DNA from: Turnera subulata
Lineage: Eukaryota > Streptophyta > Magnoliopsida > Malpighiales > Passifloraceae
Direction: 5' to 3'
NCBI GenBank assembly: GCA_028386065.3
Contig: JAKUCV010000962.1
Location: 1-64,000 of the forward strand
Length of the DNA: 64,000 nt
The notes beneath the pieces are model-generated. The model was not told the DNA's origin. It saw only the letters and a program-made list of their open reading frames with translations, and ran no database searches. Each line of letters begins with the position of its first letter. Within the stretch, counting starts at the first letter, position 1. The translations under genes and the position numbers were made by a program. Below, one piece after another: positions 31,591 through 43,601 of this stretch.

Positions 31591-32032
31591 GTGTTAACTG
31601 ACTTAGTTTACTGATTAAACAAAAAAAATATATATACTTTACTTATAGCACAACTTTAGCATTACTAATTGTTTTAGGATTATAGCCTTTTTTCATCCTT
31701 GTGTTAGACCATAAAGTTGAAAGTCATCCTTGTATTGGTTTTGGTCTATTTTCATCCCTCTGTCCATGGGTTTTGGCTTATTTTCATCCCTCTAAATAGG
31801 CCAAAAAGTCGAACACAAAGATGAAAATAAGACAAAATTCACAAATAGAGGGATGAAAACAAGCCAAAATCTAATAGAGGGATGACTTCCAACTTTGAGG
31901 TCTAATACAAGGATGAAAAAACACTTTATTCCAATTGTTTTAGGTTTCTAGTACTTATATAAATAAAAGTGTGTACCTACTATATGTTGTATCATTAGAA
32001 AATCAATAAAAACTTTTTCATAAAAATCTTCA
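31591..32032 (+). repeat. 3' LTR of Copia B containing a MITE
   Basis: TGTTAACTGACTTAG...AAAATCTTCA. Without the MITE and one duplication it is 176 bp, the same as A's LTR. Confidence 0.8.
31677..31932. mobile_element. Mutator-like MITE in the LTR of Copia B
   Basis: A 256-bp element. Its ends are GGATTATAGCCTTTTTTCAT and, from the other strand, GGAATAAAGTGTTTTTTCAT; inverted similarity continues through CATCCTTGT.TTAGACC and further inward. AATTGTTTTA is present on both sides (31667-31676 and 31933-31942), a 10-bp duplication as made by Mutator-like transposases. No coding capacity. Confidence 0.75.
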
Positions 32033-32522
32033 GGGTATAAATTCTTCTCTTAACCTCTCTCGCCTCAATTTCGCCATTCATCCCGATGCCACACCACTTT
32101 CCCCTCTTCCTCAACCCTTTCTCTCCAAACCTCCTTATCTTTTAAACATCTCAAATCCTTGTCTCTCTCACTCTCATCTCCTCCCTAGTGTCTCAAGGAT
32201 AGATTCAAGACTTGAGACATCAAATCGAATGAAATAGATCAAGGGCTTATTGATCAGAGTGTTTTGTATCTACAGAGTTAGGTCTCAGTAGTTCATTTAT
32301 GGTTCCCAGGCTAAAGTCAATGAAGTTTCTTAAAGTTCATTACATCAAAATTAATATACCCGTAGAGAATAGGGAATGGGAAGCTTTTATTCATTTCATG
32401 AAATTCAGATGACATCTTGAGAAGAGCAACATCAACATCACGGACTCTTGAGGGTGTGGTCATTAGAGCCGAATTATGCCCTTTTGAAAATTAAAAAAAA
32501 AACAATCTTGAATTTATTGCTA
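32033..32522. other. Unassigned sequence between Copia B and the Athila LTR
   Basis: A CT-rich first part (32050-32190) resembles a leader, but no gene can be supported. Confidence 0.35.
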
Positions 32523-33212
32523 CCATTCCATACTTCCATCTGCTTTGTAATTTCGATTATGAACTAAACAACCTCTTCTTAGGTTGAAGGGGTGAAATGT
32601 CTTTGATTTTAATGTAATAGATTGCTCGCACTATGTTCTTAACCAGTCCTTCTTGTTTTGGTTGTTGCAAACTTGCACCATGTCTGAGTCTTGATTAAAC
32701 CCATGCATGATTACAGGTGGCTAGGTGAAGGACCGAAAGGAGAAACCTTAGCTGCTGGAACAACATCAACCAGCCCTTAGTTTTTAGCTTTTGACGAGAG
32801 TTAGAAACTAATTGAGGAACTAGCCTCAACACCACTCTTAAACCCCTGAGTTTGACCGATGCGAGAGCATTAGGAATGTGAGAACCATGGGAGGCACCTG
32901 TGAGCGAAAGCAAATGGGTGCAGTATAGGTTGAGAGCGCCTGCAAGAACCGATTCTATTAATTGACTCTTTTGCTATCAACAGCCTCGGCCTGTACACAG
33001 CACAGCATCAGTTTGTGCCTAGTACAGCCTCAGTCTGTGACAGCATAGTCAAAAAGATAACAAAATTCCTAATTTGATTCTTGATTGACTATTGGGCAGA
33101 ATCCTATTAATTTAGTAGCAGCCTGGTAAAAGACCGAAAGGAGAAGCCAGGTGTGCTAGACCAACAATAGTCAACCTTCACTCCTTAGCCAATCGAAAGA
33201 AAATAGGGAGAG
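32523..33212 (+). repeat. 5' LTR of Athila-like element, first part
   Basis: It matches 52153-52815 and starts in mid LTR, so the first several hundred bases (present at 51200-51650) are missing. It is interrupted at 33212 by the LARD-like element. Confidence 0.8.
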
Positions 33213-35064
33213 TGTGAGAACCCGACCCAAAATCACTTGGGCCTTCTCACCTAATCCTTTCACCTTCTTCCTCGGGTCATTCCCATGCCAATGGAGTCGC
33301 CACCTAAGTTTTATTAGGGAAAAAACTTAGGAAAAACCCTTGAATGACTCCTTAGGCAACACGGTCATAGCGAACCAAAGACATGGGATCGGGGGTTCGT
33401 CACGGATGGGAAGGTGTTAGGCACCCATCCATGTTGGGTCGAAATCTTGTGCAATTAAAGAGCATAAGTGTGCCTTGTGTGCGTGTGCAAGTGTGGAAAC
33501 AAATCACATAATAATAAATTGAATTGGAGGGAAAGGAGAAGAAGGTTTAGAACAAAAAGGGAAAATAAAAATATTTTGGCTTGAGTCTCCACCACTAGAG
33601 ACCACCTACGTACCCTAGCGACCGGGTTCAAAGCCCACGTAGTTCTTATCATGGCATCACAACAATCACATTATCAAAAGCATCATTATCATCATTGCAT
33701 CACAACAGCAGTAAATCAATAGAATCGGAACGGGATACCTCGTGTAGCCCTCCTCTCGCTCCTATGCGCTTACCACTCCCGCAACAGAATCTGGGCAGAA
33801 CTTCAACATGGAATTAGGGGCAAAAGGAAGTCGAACTGGTGCCTAAACTGAACAACAAAGTTATAGATTTACTTCTTATCTTTTCAGAGACATCAAGATC
33901 GCAGCAAACCAACGTCTACAGCACTAGATATGGCTGAAATACTGAGACTGTCTACACTGGACTCCTCTCCTCGGGTTTAGCACTTCTTCTCCACCGATTT
34001 GCTTGAATCTTCCTCCTTCCTCTTCTTCTCTTGATCTGCTACTGCTACTGGCTCCTTTCTTGATGCTTCCCATGGTATTCCACCAGATTTTCTGCCTAAG
34101 AATGCGTTTCTAGGCTTGGAGAAGTAGAGTTTCTCCAAGCACTTCAAAGCTTACGGGTGTGTATGTGTAGAATGTTGTGTGTCTTGAAATGTGTGTGAGG
34201 GGTTCTATTTATAGTGCTCTGGGAAGCCTAGGGGCATGGACCTGCTTAATGGTGAAGATTATGCCCGAAAATCTGGTCCAAAACTGCGTAGGATCGAAAA
34301 AGAAACAAAATCGGAGATTTTCGGGGATTCTGGGCAGGAATGACCGCCACTGCCGGCGATCATCCACCACATGTCCGCCATGACCGGCGGTCATGTGGGG
34401 ATGCCCGCTGGCAGCCGGCGGTCGTCGCTAGATGTCCGCCGGTCGCCCCGCGTATCACCCGTTCTTTCCTTTTCCGAGTCCCCGATTCCCCTAATTAAGC
34501 CCTGATTCGATCCTACCGCATAATCAACCCCCAATCAAACCAGAATCACTCAATTACTTGGTTAGCACTCCCCTAAATCATTCCACAATTGATTGATTAC
34601 ACATTAACACCTATTTAAGCCCAAAATCATGCCAAAAACACCAAATCTACTTAAATGATAATCAACTCTGATTTTCCACGAAAATCAGAGCTAAAAGTGA
34701 CCTGCAAGAAATGTGTTAATGGGCTGGACAAACCATAGAGAATAATTAATTTGGACCCTTAAATCCATTCCTAACCCAAGAATAAATCATCTCATTATTA
34801 TTGGGTAAAAACAAATAAAAAGGCCCAAATATATTTTAATGCGAATAAACCTTATCATATGTTTTTATCCTAAGGTTAAATCATCTCATTAATCTTAGGA
34901 TTTAAGTGCATAAAGGTTTATGTCATCAAAATACATTAATTCTACAAAATTAAAATTCATATCATGCTTGAACCTTGGACCAAATCATCTCATTGATCCT
35001 AAGTCTACACATGTACAAAGTCTAATTTAGTAAAATTTCCGTGGGTCAAATTTGGGTGCTCACA
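33213..35064 (-). repeat. Full-length LTR (3') of the LARD-like element
   Basis: 1852 bp. It contains GGAGTCGCCACC and GGTGTTAGGCACCC, phrases common in one group of plant Gypsy LTRs, a minus-strand TATA box at 34213-34205, and a perfect hairpin at 34114-34140 (10-bp arms GCTTGGAGAA/TTCTCCAAGC). Confidence 0.8.
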
Positions 35065-36660
35065 GATGCCCCTCGTTGATGAGTCCTTATGAATTAAGGA
35101 CGAAACAACGTAAGACAAGAACAACCAAATTTGATTGATTGATGCTCGTGGTGTGTGCTATGGTTTGGAGCACTCCATGCTCCGCTCCGGGAATCGTCTC
35201 ATCCCGAATGTTTGAGGGACTGGCCCTCGGTTTCTGGGAATCATCTCATCCCAGATCCTCAGGAATCTTCTCATCCTGAGGTTTGAGGGACTGACCCTCG
35301 GATTATGGGAATCTTCTCATCCCATATTCTCGGGAATCATCTCATCTCGAGGTGATAGAATCATCTTATCTATCGGGTAGTTGGCCTGACCGTCTTAGTC
35401 TGGGTGCTACCTCATGCCGAGGTTTGTGCATTTCATCTCATTTCCGGGTATTACCTCATGCCGAGGTTTATGAATTTCATCTTATGTCTAGGTGTTACCT
35501 CATGCTGAGGTTTGTGAACTTCATCCTATGTCTAGGTGTTACCTCATGCCAAGGTTTGTGAACTTCATCTTATGTCTAGGTGTACTTCATCTTATGTCTA
35601 GGTGTTACCTCATGCCGAGGTTTGTGAATTTTGGTTTTCTTCTGATCTTCTCATCTCATCGTTTGGGAGAACTTGGTTCCCGACTTTCCGATTTGTATGT
35701 CTCAAGTTTGGCTCATTCTCAAGGCTTGCGGAGGCTGGACTCCTGGTTTGCTGGTTTTCTCATGTTTGGACGCCTGGGTCCGAATCTCTCCTGACTGGGT
35801 TCTTTTCCTTTGTGGTTACACTCATGCCTAGACGTCTGGGTCCGGATCTCTTATGGCTAGGTTCTTATCTTTGCAGGTTCTATTTCTGTCTGGACGCCTA
35901 GGTCCGGATACCTCACTTCTCTCTATCTCTACCTTGGTCAGGTTCACTCCTTTCTAGTCTCTCTTATGACTGGGTCTGTTAGGTTAGTTAATCTGGATTC
36001 CTTCGTCTCTCTTCTAATTGGGCTCTCTCATCTTATCGGGTTACGGAGACTGGGTCTATGGCTTTGACTGGGCTCCTTCATATCTATGTTCTTTCCTGTC
36101 TGGGCCTCTGATGGCTAGGTTCTCTAGTTTTGACTGGATTCCATTTGTGTCTGAACACCTGGGTCCGGATACCTCACTTCTCTCTCCTAGGGTTTGCAAA
36201 GGCCGGGCTTTGTTTTTATAATCACTCATCTCCCTGGGTTGACTGGACCCTTCTTATTGCAAAGGCCTGGCTTTGGCTTTTAATTGTATTAACACAGAGT
36301 GGACAGGGTTCATCGATCAAGGTTGCAAAGGTCGGGCTTTGGCTTCTGTGATTAGGTTCAACTTCTCTCTCTCCTTGCAAAGTTCGGGCTTTGGCTTTTA
36401 ACTGGGCTAGACCAGGTTGGTTTAGGTTCAGGTCGGATGTGTGTCTGGGTCCTCTCAGCATTGTCTCACAGGTTTCCTGATGGCCGGGTCGACTAGGTCC
36501 TCCCATCTCTCGGGATTGACTGGACATCTTGTGTTCTCAGGGTTATCTCACAGGTTTCGGATTATCCTATGGTTGGGTTGCCTATGCGCATGGTCAAATC
36601 TCACTAGCCTGGTTCTCTCATCACTCAGTGAAAAGTAAAGGGTGCCACCTCATAGTTGGA
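35065..36660. repeat. LARD interior: reiterated short phrases
   Basis: From about 35400 to 35640 a unit of roughly 45-50 bases containing TTACCTCATGCCGAGGTTTG and TTCATCTTATGTCTAGGTG repeats five to six times. Around it GGGAATC.TCTCATCCC phrases (35200-35350) and CTGGGTCCGGAT phrases (35760-36170) recur. Open frames here arise from the repeats, and I do not regard them as genes. Confidence 0.6.
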
Positions 36661-38265
36661 TTGCTTGGATTCCATGCCCCTAGATCGCCCAATTATATGT
36701 ACTGTGCCCCTTGAGACGTACAAGCCAGAAAGCGGGGGAGGATACCCCTAGTATCCTGTCATGGTTTTAGAGATGAGGTTTAGTGTGCCCCTAGTTTGGA
36801 TGTGGGCACATCATGCCCTCGGTCCAATTCTCTCGAGGTGGGGCATGATGCCCCCAGCATCATCTAGTTATGGTTTGAGAAGATGGAATCTAGCATGCCC
36901 CTAGTTTAGAGTCATCTTGGGTGTTTCAATCCTTGATCTAATAGGTGGGCCCGCCATGCCCCTTGAAAATCACTCAATGTGAGGTAGCATGCCTCTTGCC
37001 TTTTCACAAAAATTGGGCCTCACGACTCACTTGAGAATGCCCAACATTAACATCAGAAGCTGAGGGCCGCCGTGCCCCTAGAGTCTACAGGTGATCTACA
37101 TCCCAGGTGCATGCATGGCGTGCCCATCATTCTACAAATAAGGTCATTTAAAAAGCTGGACATGCCATGCCCCTGCAGTCATGAATCCCAGGAAATGTGA
37201 GCTTACACCAAGTGATGAGTTCCTGATGTTGTCACCTTTGTTGATCTTTTCCTCTCAATCAAGTCTACCTTGCCAAGGAATCTATGTTCTACATATAAAT
37301 GATGCATGAGCATGTCTACAATGTGTTTATTTCTTCAGTGCATGAGAGTGATCCTAGCTTCTACATGTTTGTTTTCGGATGCAAGTGCATGTGACGTGTT
37401 TTCTCCCTTTTCTCTCTTCTCCTCTCATCTTCTCTTGTCTCCCTCGATTTTTCCTTTCATCTCTCTTTTTTTTTTCTCCCCCTCTTCCTCTCTCTTTCTT
37501 CTCCCTTTATGTTTTCTTCTTCTTCCTTCCCCTTTTTTCTCTTCTCCTCTCATCTTTTTTTTGATTGCTCTCTCCTCGTTTCTCCCTTTTTCTTTTCTTC
37601 TTCCCCTATCTCTCTTCTCTCTATCTCTCATTCTTCCCCTTATTCTTCTTTCTTCTCTTTTCCTCTCATCTTCCCTCTTTCTCTTCTCCTTTCTCCTTGA
37701 ATACAAGTGCTTCCTACCTCTATATGGTATGTTTAGATGATGCATTTTAGTGTGAATTCTATCCTCTCCTACGAGATATGTTCGGATGCAAGTGCCCCTA
37801 AGATGATGCATGAGCTTTGAAAATCATTTAAGCCAAGGGTGAAGTTAAGCAATTTGATAAAAAAGCAAGTTATCCCATCAAGAACAAAAAAAACCTCAAA
37901 GAGAAGAATCCCCAATGACTATGAATTCAATCATTTCAAATGTTAGCTAGGACCCCACGATTGAACATTCCTTGTTGGAGAGGTTTAATGGATGAAGACC
38001 CATAAAAGCGAAATCAATGGATGAGTCTTCAAAAATAGATGAAGGCGATGTGCCTAGATGCTTGTCTCTGACTACCCAAATGGGTCATCTCCAGAAATGG
38101 TGTTGTCCACCCCATAAATGCCCCTTGTCATTGGCTACTATCCCCATTTCCTCCTTAGCCTTAGCTTTTGCCTAAGCCACCCATGTGGGTTTTCAACCTA
38201 GCAGGCTCGTCCTAACTTTTGCCTAGGCCGCCCTTTCGGGTTTTCGACCTAGCAGACTCCCTTTT
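36661..38265. repeat. LARD interior: reiterated TGCCCC motifs and a polypyrimidine tract
   Basis: CATGCCCCTAG or close variants occur about a dozen times between 36675 and 38125. The reverse complement, CTAGGGGCATG, resembles the polypurine tract at the LTR border (35065-35075). About 37400-37700 is almost pure C/T. Near 38160-38260 a phrase of about 50 bases (TTTTGCCTA.GCC.CC) occurs twice. Confidence 0.55.
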
Positions 38266-39501
38266 TTCTTTTCTTTTCTTTTCCTTTTTTTTTTTCGAGA
38301 GGATAGCAACCATAGGCATAGAATCACAAAATTTAGGAGAGAGGAAGGCCGCTCGGGCCAGATGCACTCGAATGACCGATTATCAACTACAATGTGGGAA
38401 GTCGGGAATCACATGTCTAAGAGACCATTGGAGAGATGTATTTCATGATGAACAGGATTCAAAATGAGTTTCTAGAGAGAGACGAACTTGACCCATTTCT
38501 ACAACTTCCTAAGCCCAAACTACTTGTCCGAATGAAGGGGCTTATGACTACAAGAGAGGCCTAATTACAATCAACGGTGTGGCATATGTATCTAGCAATG
38601 ACCCCTAATCTTTCCGTTGAATCAACCTGGGAACCAACACTAGACCGAGCCCATCGCCGGGTTACCTACGTATCAGTGGATATGGTGTCGGGTTTAAGAA
38701 GAGGGTGTTTTGCGGGAGGCTGAATGACAATGGATGCTGGTAGAACAGTGTTTACTAGAAGGCTAAAGGTAGCAAGGGAACACTCGTCTTCTTCATTACG
38801 ATTTCTTCTTCTCAATTTCATGTACTGGAAGATGAATTGTTCAAGCACTAAGGGTCACCTTCTTTTCCTCGTTTCTCTTTTTTTCTTCTTTTTATTCTTC
38901 TTTTTATATATTTTTTTTCATTCATTTTTTTCTTTGAGGAGAGTGACCCTTCTAAACAAGTGTGGACATGACTCATTCGAAAGCTAGATTCATCTTTGGG
39001 AAGTAGCTCTTCTTAGACTAGTGTTCAAGGTGGTTGTGATGGATTGAATGTGGCTACTGGGCTAGGTAGGTGTCAACATGAGTGAGTGTTTGAAGGCTAG
39101 TGCGGGTGAGTGTTGTCGGGTATGTGTTAGGTGAGGAAACGTGGAGCCCGAGCGGCCGGCGAGCGAGTGGTTAGTGGCTAATAGCGCCCTAGTTGATGGC
39201 ATTCCTCTCTGCGGCTGGCACTCGAGGAACCACTATCCACAGAATCAGGCCTTCATAGTTCCTTTCGTGATCCCCTAGATTGATCCAATGGAAAATTAAA
39301 GTCATGCATAGTTTGCCACGTATACACAGAAGATGAGGAAGTCAAAGTCTTATTCCTTTTGAGAAAATCGAAGTGCAAAAATGACGCTGTTGATCGTTGG
39401 ATGTGAAATTTAATTATGGCCCCCTTTTTGACTCAACCCATCTTATAGACTCTAAAGGACAACTACGCTGCCTCTCCCGACTCTTGGTCATCCTTTTATC
39501 C
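38266..39501. other. LARD interior next to the truncated LTR
   Basis: T-rich runs at 38270-38298 and 38870-38935. CGGGTTACCTACGTATC (near 38656) resembles a phrase seen in the interior of related plant elements. No gene is recognised. Confidence 0.4.
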
Positions 39502-40363
39502 TTCTATTTATAGTGCTCTGGGAAGCCTAGGGGCATGGTCCTGCTTAATGGTGAAGATTATGCCCGAAAATCTGGTCCAAAACCACGTAGGATCGAAAAA
39601 GAAACAAAATCGGAGATTTTCGGGGATTCTGGGCACGAATGACCGCCATTACCGGCGGTCATCCACCACATGTCTGCCATCACCGGCGGTCATGTGGGGA
39701 TGCCCGCCGGCAGCCGGCGGTCGTCGCGAGATGTCCGCCGGTCGCCCTGCGTATCACCCGTTCTTTCCTTTTCCGAGTCCCCGATTCCCCTAATTAAGCC
39801 CTGATTCGATCCTACCGCGTAATCAACCCCTAATCAAACCAGAATCACTCAATTACTTGATTAGCACTCCCCTAAATCATTCCATAATTGATTGATTACA
39901 CATTAACACCTATTTAAGCCCAAAATTATGCCAAAAACACCAAATCTACTTAAATGATAATCAACTCTAATTTTCCACGAAAATCAGAGCTAAAAGTGAC
40001 CTGCAAGAAATGTATTAATGGGCTGGACAAACTCTGGAGAATAATTAATTTGGACCCTTAAATCCATTCCTAACCCAAGAATAAATCATCTCATTATTAT
40101 TGGGTAAAAACAAATATAAAGGCCCAAATATATTTTAATGCGAATAAACCTTATCATATGTTTTTATCCTAAGGTTAAATCATCTCATTAATCCTAGGAT
40201 TTAAGTGCATAAAGGTTTATGTCATCAAAATACATTAATTCTGCTAAATTAAAATTCATATCATGCTTGAACCTTGGACCAAATCATCTCATTGATCCTA
40301 AGTCTACACATGTACAAAGTCTAATTTAGTAAAATTTCCGTGGGTCAAATTTGGGTGCTCACA
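39502..40363 (-). repeat. Truncated 5' LTR of the LARD-like element
   Basis: It equals 34203-35064 in length and is nearly identical. On the minus strand it keeps U3 up to the TATA box; everything downstream of that (R, U5 and the primer site) is gone. Confidence 0.75.
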
Positions 40364-40368
40364 AAGAG

Positions 40369-40872
40369 ACTGTGGGTATTAGCACCAACATTAAACTTCA
40401 TCCTTAAGTAGACATTTACTCTAGTGACAGGGGGTAGATGGAAGCTTAGGGAACTATTAATAAGATCGAAAGTCATTGATAGTACTTTAGGTTGGGAGCC
40501 CCTTCAAGACATCTCATTAGTCACAGCCTCACCCACAGGCTCATCCTGTGACTGAGGCTGTCGAGCAATTTATATGTATAAAACAGGACATGTGAACCTC
40601 AGATGTCTAAGAATCCACCAAAACTGATACCTTCCTCATTTAATCAGCGGTTACATTTATCTTTCTTGTCTAGTTTAGTTTTTAATCATCATTCACCCAA
40701 ATCCATCCTTATTTAATTGTTTTCGAACCTAGTTCGCCTTAAATTGAAAGGAAACAGACTCAACCCAGTCCATGTGGATACGACCTTGATAAAGTACTAC
40801 AACAACCCTGTGCAGTAGCAGGAACCAATTGCAACGGCACGCACATCAAGTTTTTGGCGCCGTTGCCGGGGA
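40369..40872 (+). repeat. 5' LTR of Athila-like element, second part, and primer-binding site
   Basis: It matches 52816-53295. The LTR ends at 40848 (CACATCA). Six bases later TGGCGCCGTTGCCGGGGA (40855-40872) is the primer site of the type known for Athila (tRNA-Asp, from memory). Confidence 0.85.
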
Positions 40873-40970
40873 CTGGCGCTTGATTCTTTTTACTTTTTTT
40901 GTTTCTGATTTATTAGGCTTTTCAAAATATTACCCTTTCTTTTTCCAAGTTTGAAGCTTTCAGGTTGTGC

Positions 40971-42506
40971 ATGCCCCAAGCCAAGAGCAAGAAGCCATCT
41001 CTAACCTTCTACCAGGAGATTGAAAAGACAGCCCGCGAGTTCCGCAAGAAGAACAAGGAAAAACAGCACAACATGGCGGACAGACTCAACGAAGGAGCAC
41101 ACCCAGAGGTTGAACAGGCTCAGCCTGCGCGACCTTATATCCCTATGTCACAGCTCCTACAACCACCAACCACCATCATCCACAACAGTATAGCCATTCC
41201 AGATGTAGATGCCCCCTATGAGATCATAACAAACCTGCTCAGCATGTTGGAGAGGCGCACATTTGGAGGCTTGCCCTCGGAGGATCCAAACTCACACTTG
41301 CAAAATTTTTCTGCGGGTGTGCAGCACTGTGAAGATAGCAAGTATGACCAAGGAACAACTGTACATGAGAGTGTTCCCATTCTCACTCAGAGATGCAGCA
41401 TTCGAGTGGCTCAACAATCATGAAGCAGGCCACTTTACTGACTGGGACATGAATTTTTCCATTTTCTTTCGAACTCTTTTTCAGTCTTTTCGCTAAAAAA
41501 GAAGTACTACCCACCCTCTTTGTACAATTATCTGGTGAAGGAGTATCGAAGCACCTTTGCACTTACATTAGTTCCAAACAAATGCAAACAGAGAATAGAA
41601 AGAAGTGAAATGGAGAAAAAGAGAAGTTAAGCTCGAAACTTCTTTTTTCATTTTGAATCATCTACTCTATATTCCAAAAAAGTGTGGTAAAGATTCCTAA
41701 TATAGAATGCATAGAATAGATAGAATAGATTCAAACTTCAGTGCACAATTTGAATGCGATAGAATATTCTAAATTAGTCATTTTTTTTTTGTTTTTGTTA
41801 TACAAAATTGGAGCAAAAAAAGGGATTTTTTCAATGAAAAAAAGTTTCACCAAATAATAAAGAAATTCGATCTAGTCAGGGCTTTCTTGAAAGAATATCA
41901 TCCATCAAGTAAGGCTGCAAATCTGAGGCAGTAGCTCATCGGCTTTTCCCAGCGCTATGATAATCAATTTGAGATGCTTGGAAGCGCTTCAAAGGATTAC
42001 TGAGAAGATGCCCAAACCACAGAATTGATGAGGCCGTGCAACTTGAACAATTTTATTGCGGCCTAAGTGACGAAGACCAGAACACTTTGGACAAAATGGC
42101 TAATGAGTCATTTCTGGACAAAGACTACAATGATGGAGTAACCATCCTTGAAGCTCTATCCAAGAGAAAAACTCAAATCGGGGGAGTCAAGGCCTCTGGA
42201 ATAATTGGAGTAGACAGAGTAACAAAGCTAGAGGCAGAGATAGGAGCCCTCAGGAAACAATTAGGGGCTGCTCACGTCAAGGCAGCCACATCCATAGCCT
42301 CAGACTGTGAAGGATGTGGGGGACCTCATAACACATCCAGTTGTCCCCTCTTCACCGAATGTGATTCTCAACAGGCTCACTACATCCAACAGAGGCAAGG
42401 AGAGTATGGAAACACTTACAATCCTTCTTGGAGGAATCATCCAAATTTCTCCTGGAAGGCACCAAATGAAGAGAGAAGTCCACCACAGCCCCAATTCCAA
42501 CGATAA
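40971..42506 (+). pseudogene. Athila-like gag with zinc knuckle, interrupted
   Basis: ATG 40971 opens MPQAKSKK.S...., then YEIITNLLSMLE.RTFGGLPSEDPNSHL..F. A frameshift near 41330 is followed in the next frame by MRVFPFSLRDAAFEWLNNHEAGHFTDWD, the retrotransposon gag core. Sequence at about 41451-41869 is foreign. Gag resumes as DLVRAFLKEYHPSSKAANLRQ, a stop, FSQRYDNQFEM, and from 42036 LEQFYCGLSDEDQNTLDKMANESFL. The knuckle is CEGCGGPHNTSSCP. A stop at 42504-42506 precedes the protease part in the same frame. Gag would build the particle. Confidence 0.8.
41451..41869. other. AT-rich foreign insert in gag
   Basis: It splits TDWD from DLVRAFLKEY. Its composition is far more AT-rich than gag and includes homopolymers and TAGAATAGATAGAATAGATT. 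It looks like organelle intergenic DNA, but I cannot name a locus. No target duplication is obvious, and a stretch at 41500-41590 reads open (YNYLVKEYRSTF) without a family I know. Confidence 0.5.
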
Positions 42507-42587
42507 AATCAAGGAGGATAGCCCCAGTACCAAAGACAGAACCAAGGAGGACAGCACACCGACATGTTGAGCATGCTGTAGTCCATC

Positions 42588-43571
42588 TTGGAGAACCAGA
42601 ACAAGATGAGTGAGGAAATTAGTCAAATCAAATCCCACAACAGAATCTTTGAAAATCAAATTGCTCAACAAGCCTCTATGTCCACTAATCAGCAAGGAGC
42701 CCTTCTAGGGAAACCAATAGAGAATCCAAGGAATGAGCATTGCAAAGTTGTAACACTTTGTAGTGGGAAGGAATTAAGGGGCACAGCACCAAGACAGCCT
42801 GATGCTGTGGATCAGACAGCATCAACATCCAACCCAGGGCAAACAGCACAGACACAGGCTGAGTCTGTGGGTGAGCCTGTGAATACTAAGAAGGCTGAGA
42901 AAAACCCCCAGACTGTCCGACCCTATCAGCCTCCTCTCCCATATCCAGAAGTGTACCTCAAGTTCAAACTGGAAAAGCAATTCAGTAAGTTTAAGAAGAT
43001 GCTAAATAAGCTTTATGTTAATCTTCCCTTTAGTGATGTGGTTACACATATGCCGTCATATGCCAAGTTCCTCAAGGACATCTTGACCAAGAAAAGAACC
43101 ATTGACGACATCGAGACAGTAGCCATGACAGCCCAGGGGAGTGCCCTCATTCAGCACCATCCGCCTAGAAAATGCTCAGACCCAGGAAGTTTCACAATTC
43201 CTCTAAACATCGGGGACAGGAAGATTGAGGGAGCCCTATGCGATTTAGGAGCCAGTGTCAGCCTGCTACCGCTCTCTATCACTCAAAATTTGAACCTTGG
43301 AGACATTAAACCCACAAGAATGACAATCCAGCTAGCAGACCGATCACTTGTATATCCTGTAGGAGTGCTGGAGGATGTGTCAGTCAAGGTTGGCAACTTT
43401 TACATACCGGTAGACTTTGTGGTAATTAACATGACTGAAGACGAGAAGACACCCATCATTTTGGGGCGTCCCTTCTTAGCTACAGCAGGAGCTATGATTG
43501 ATTGTGCAAATGGAACATTGACACTACGACTAGGAGAAGATACAGTGGAGTTCAATGTCCAGAAAGCGTAA
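42588..43571 (+). pseudogene. Athila-like aspartic protease region
   Basis: An open stretch of 327 codons in the gag-pol frame. After a Gln/Thr/Glu-rich spacer it has YPEVYLKFKLEKQFSKFKKMLNKLYVNLPFSD, LPSYAKFLKDILTKKR-like text, then the retropepsin domain: GALCDLGASVSLLPLS with DLG in place of DTG, as is usual in Athila, VGVLEDVSVKVGNFYIPVDFVV and PIILGRPFLATAGAMID. A TAA at 43569-43571 ends this stretch, but the frame continues into RT. Protease cuts the polyprotein. Confidence 0.85.
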
Positions 43572-43601
43572 AGAACAGAATTTGGAACAGGACACTGCTG
43601 C

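Larger units (their letters stand above)
33213..40363 (-). mobile_element. LARD-like non-autonomous LTR element without coding sequence
   Basis: The element starts TGTGAGAACC and ends GTGCTCACA. Flanks GAGAG (33208-33212) and AAGAG (40364-40368) match at four of five bases. The full LTR is 33213-35064; a second, truncated LTR (39502-40363) matches its last 862 bases with no net length change. A TATAAATAG on the minus strand inside the LTR and a GAGGGGCATC purine tract at the left LTR border set the orientation to minus. The 4.4-kb interior has no gag, protease, RT or integrase that I can recognise. Instead it has short reiterated phrases, polypyrimidine runs and many ATGCCCC motifs. Large size with conserved non-coding interior fits LARDs. 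Confidence 0.75.

Noticed and set aside
35352..36351. Chain of open frames in the LARD interior
   Set aside because: They follow the repeated phrases, overlap each other and match no retrotransposon domain.
37306..37811. Long frames of Ser/Phe/Leu (plus) and Arg/Glu/Lys (minus)
   Set aside because: They are products of the polypyrimidine tract, not genes.
41500..41590. Naming a specific plastid gene for the insert in gag
   Set aside because: The short open reading has no family I can identify; composition alone is not proof.
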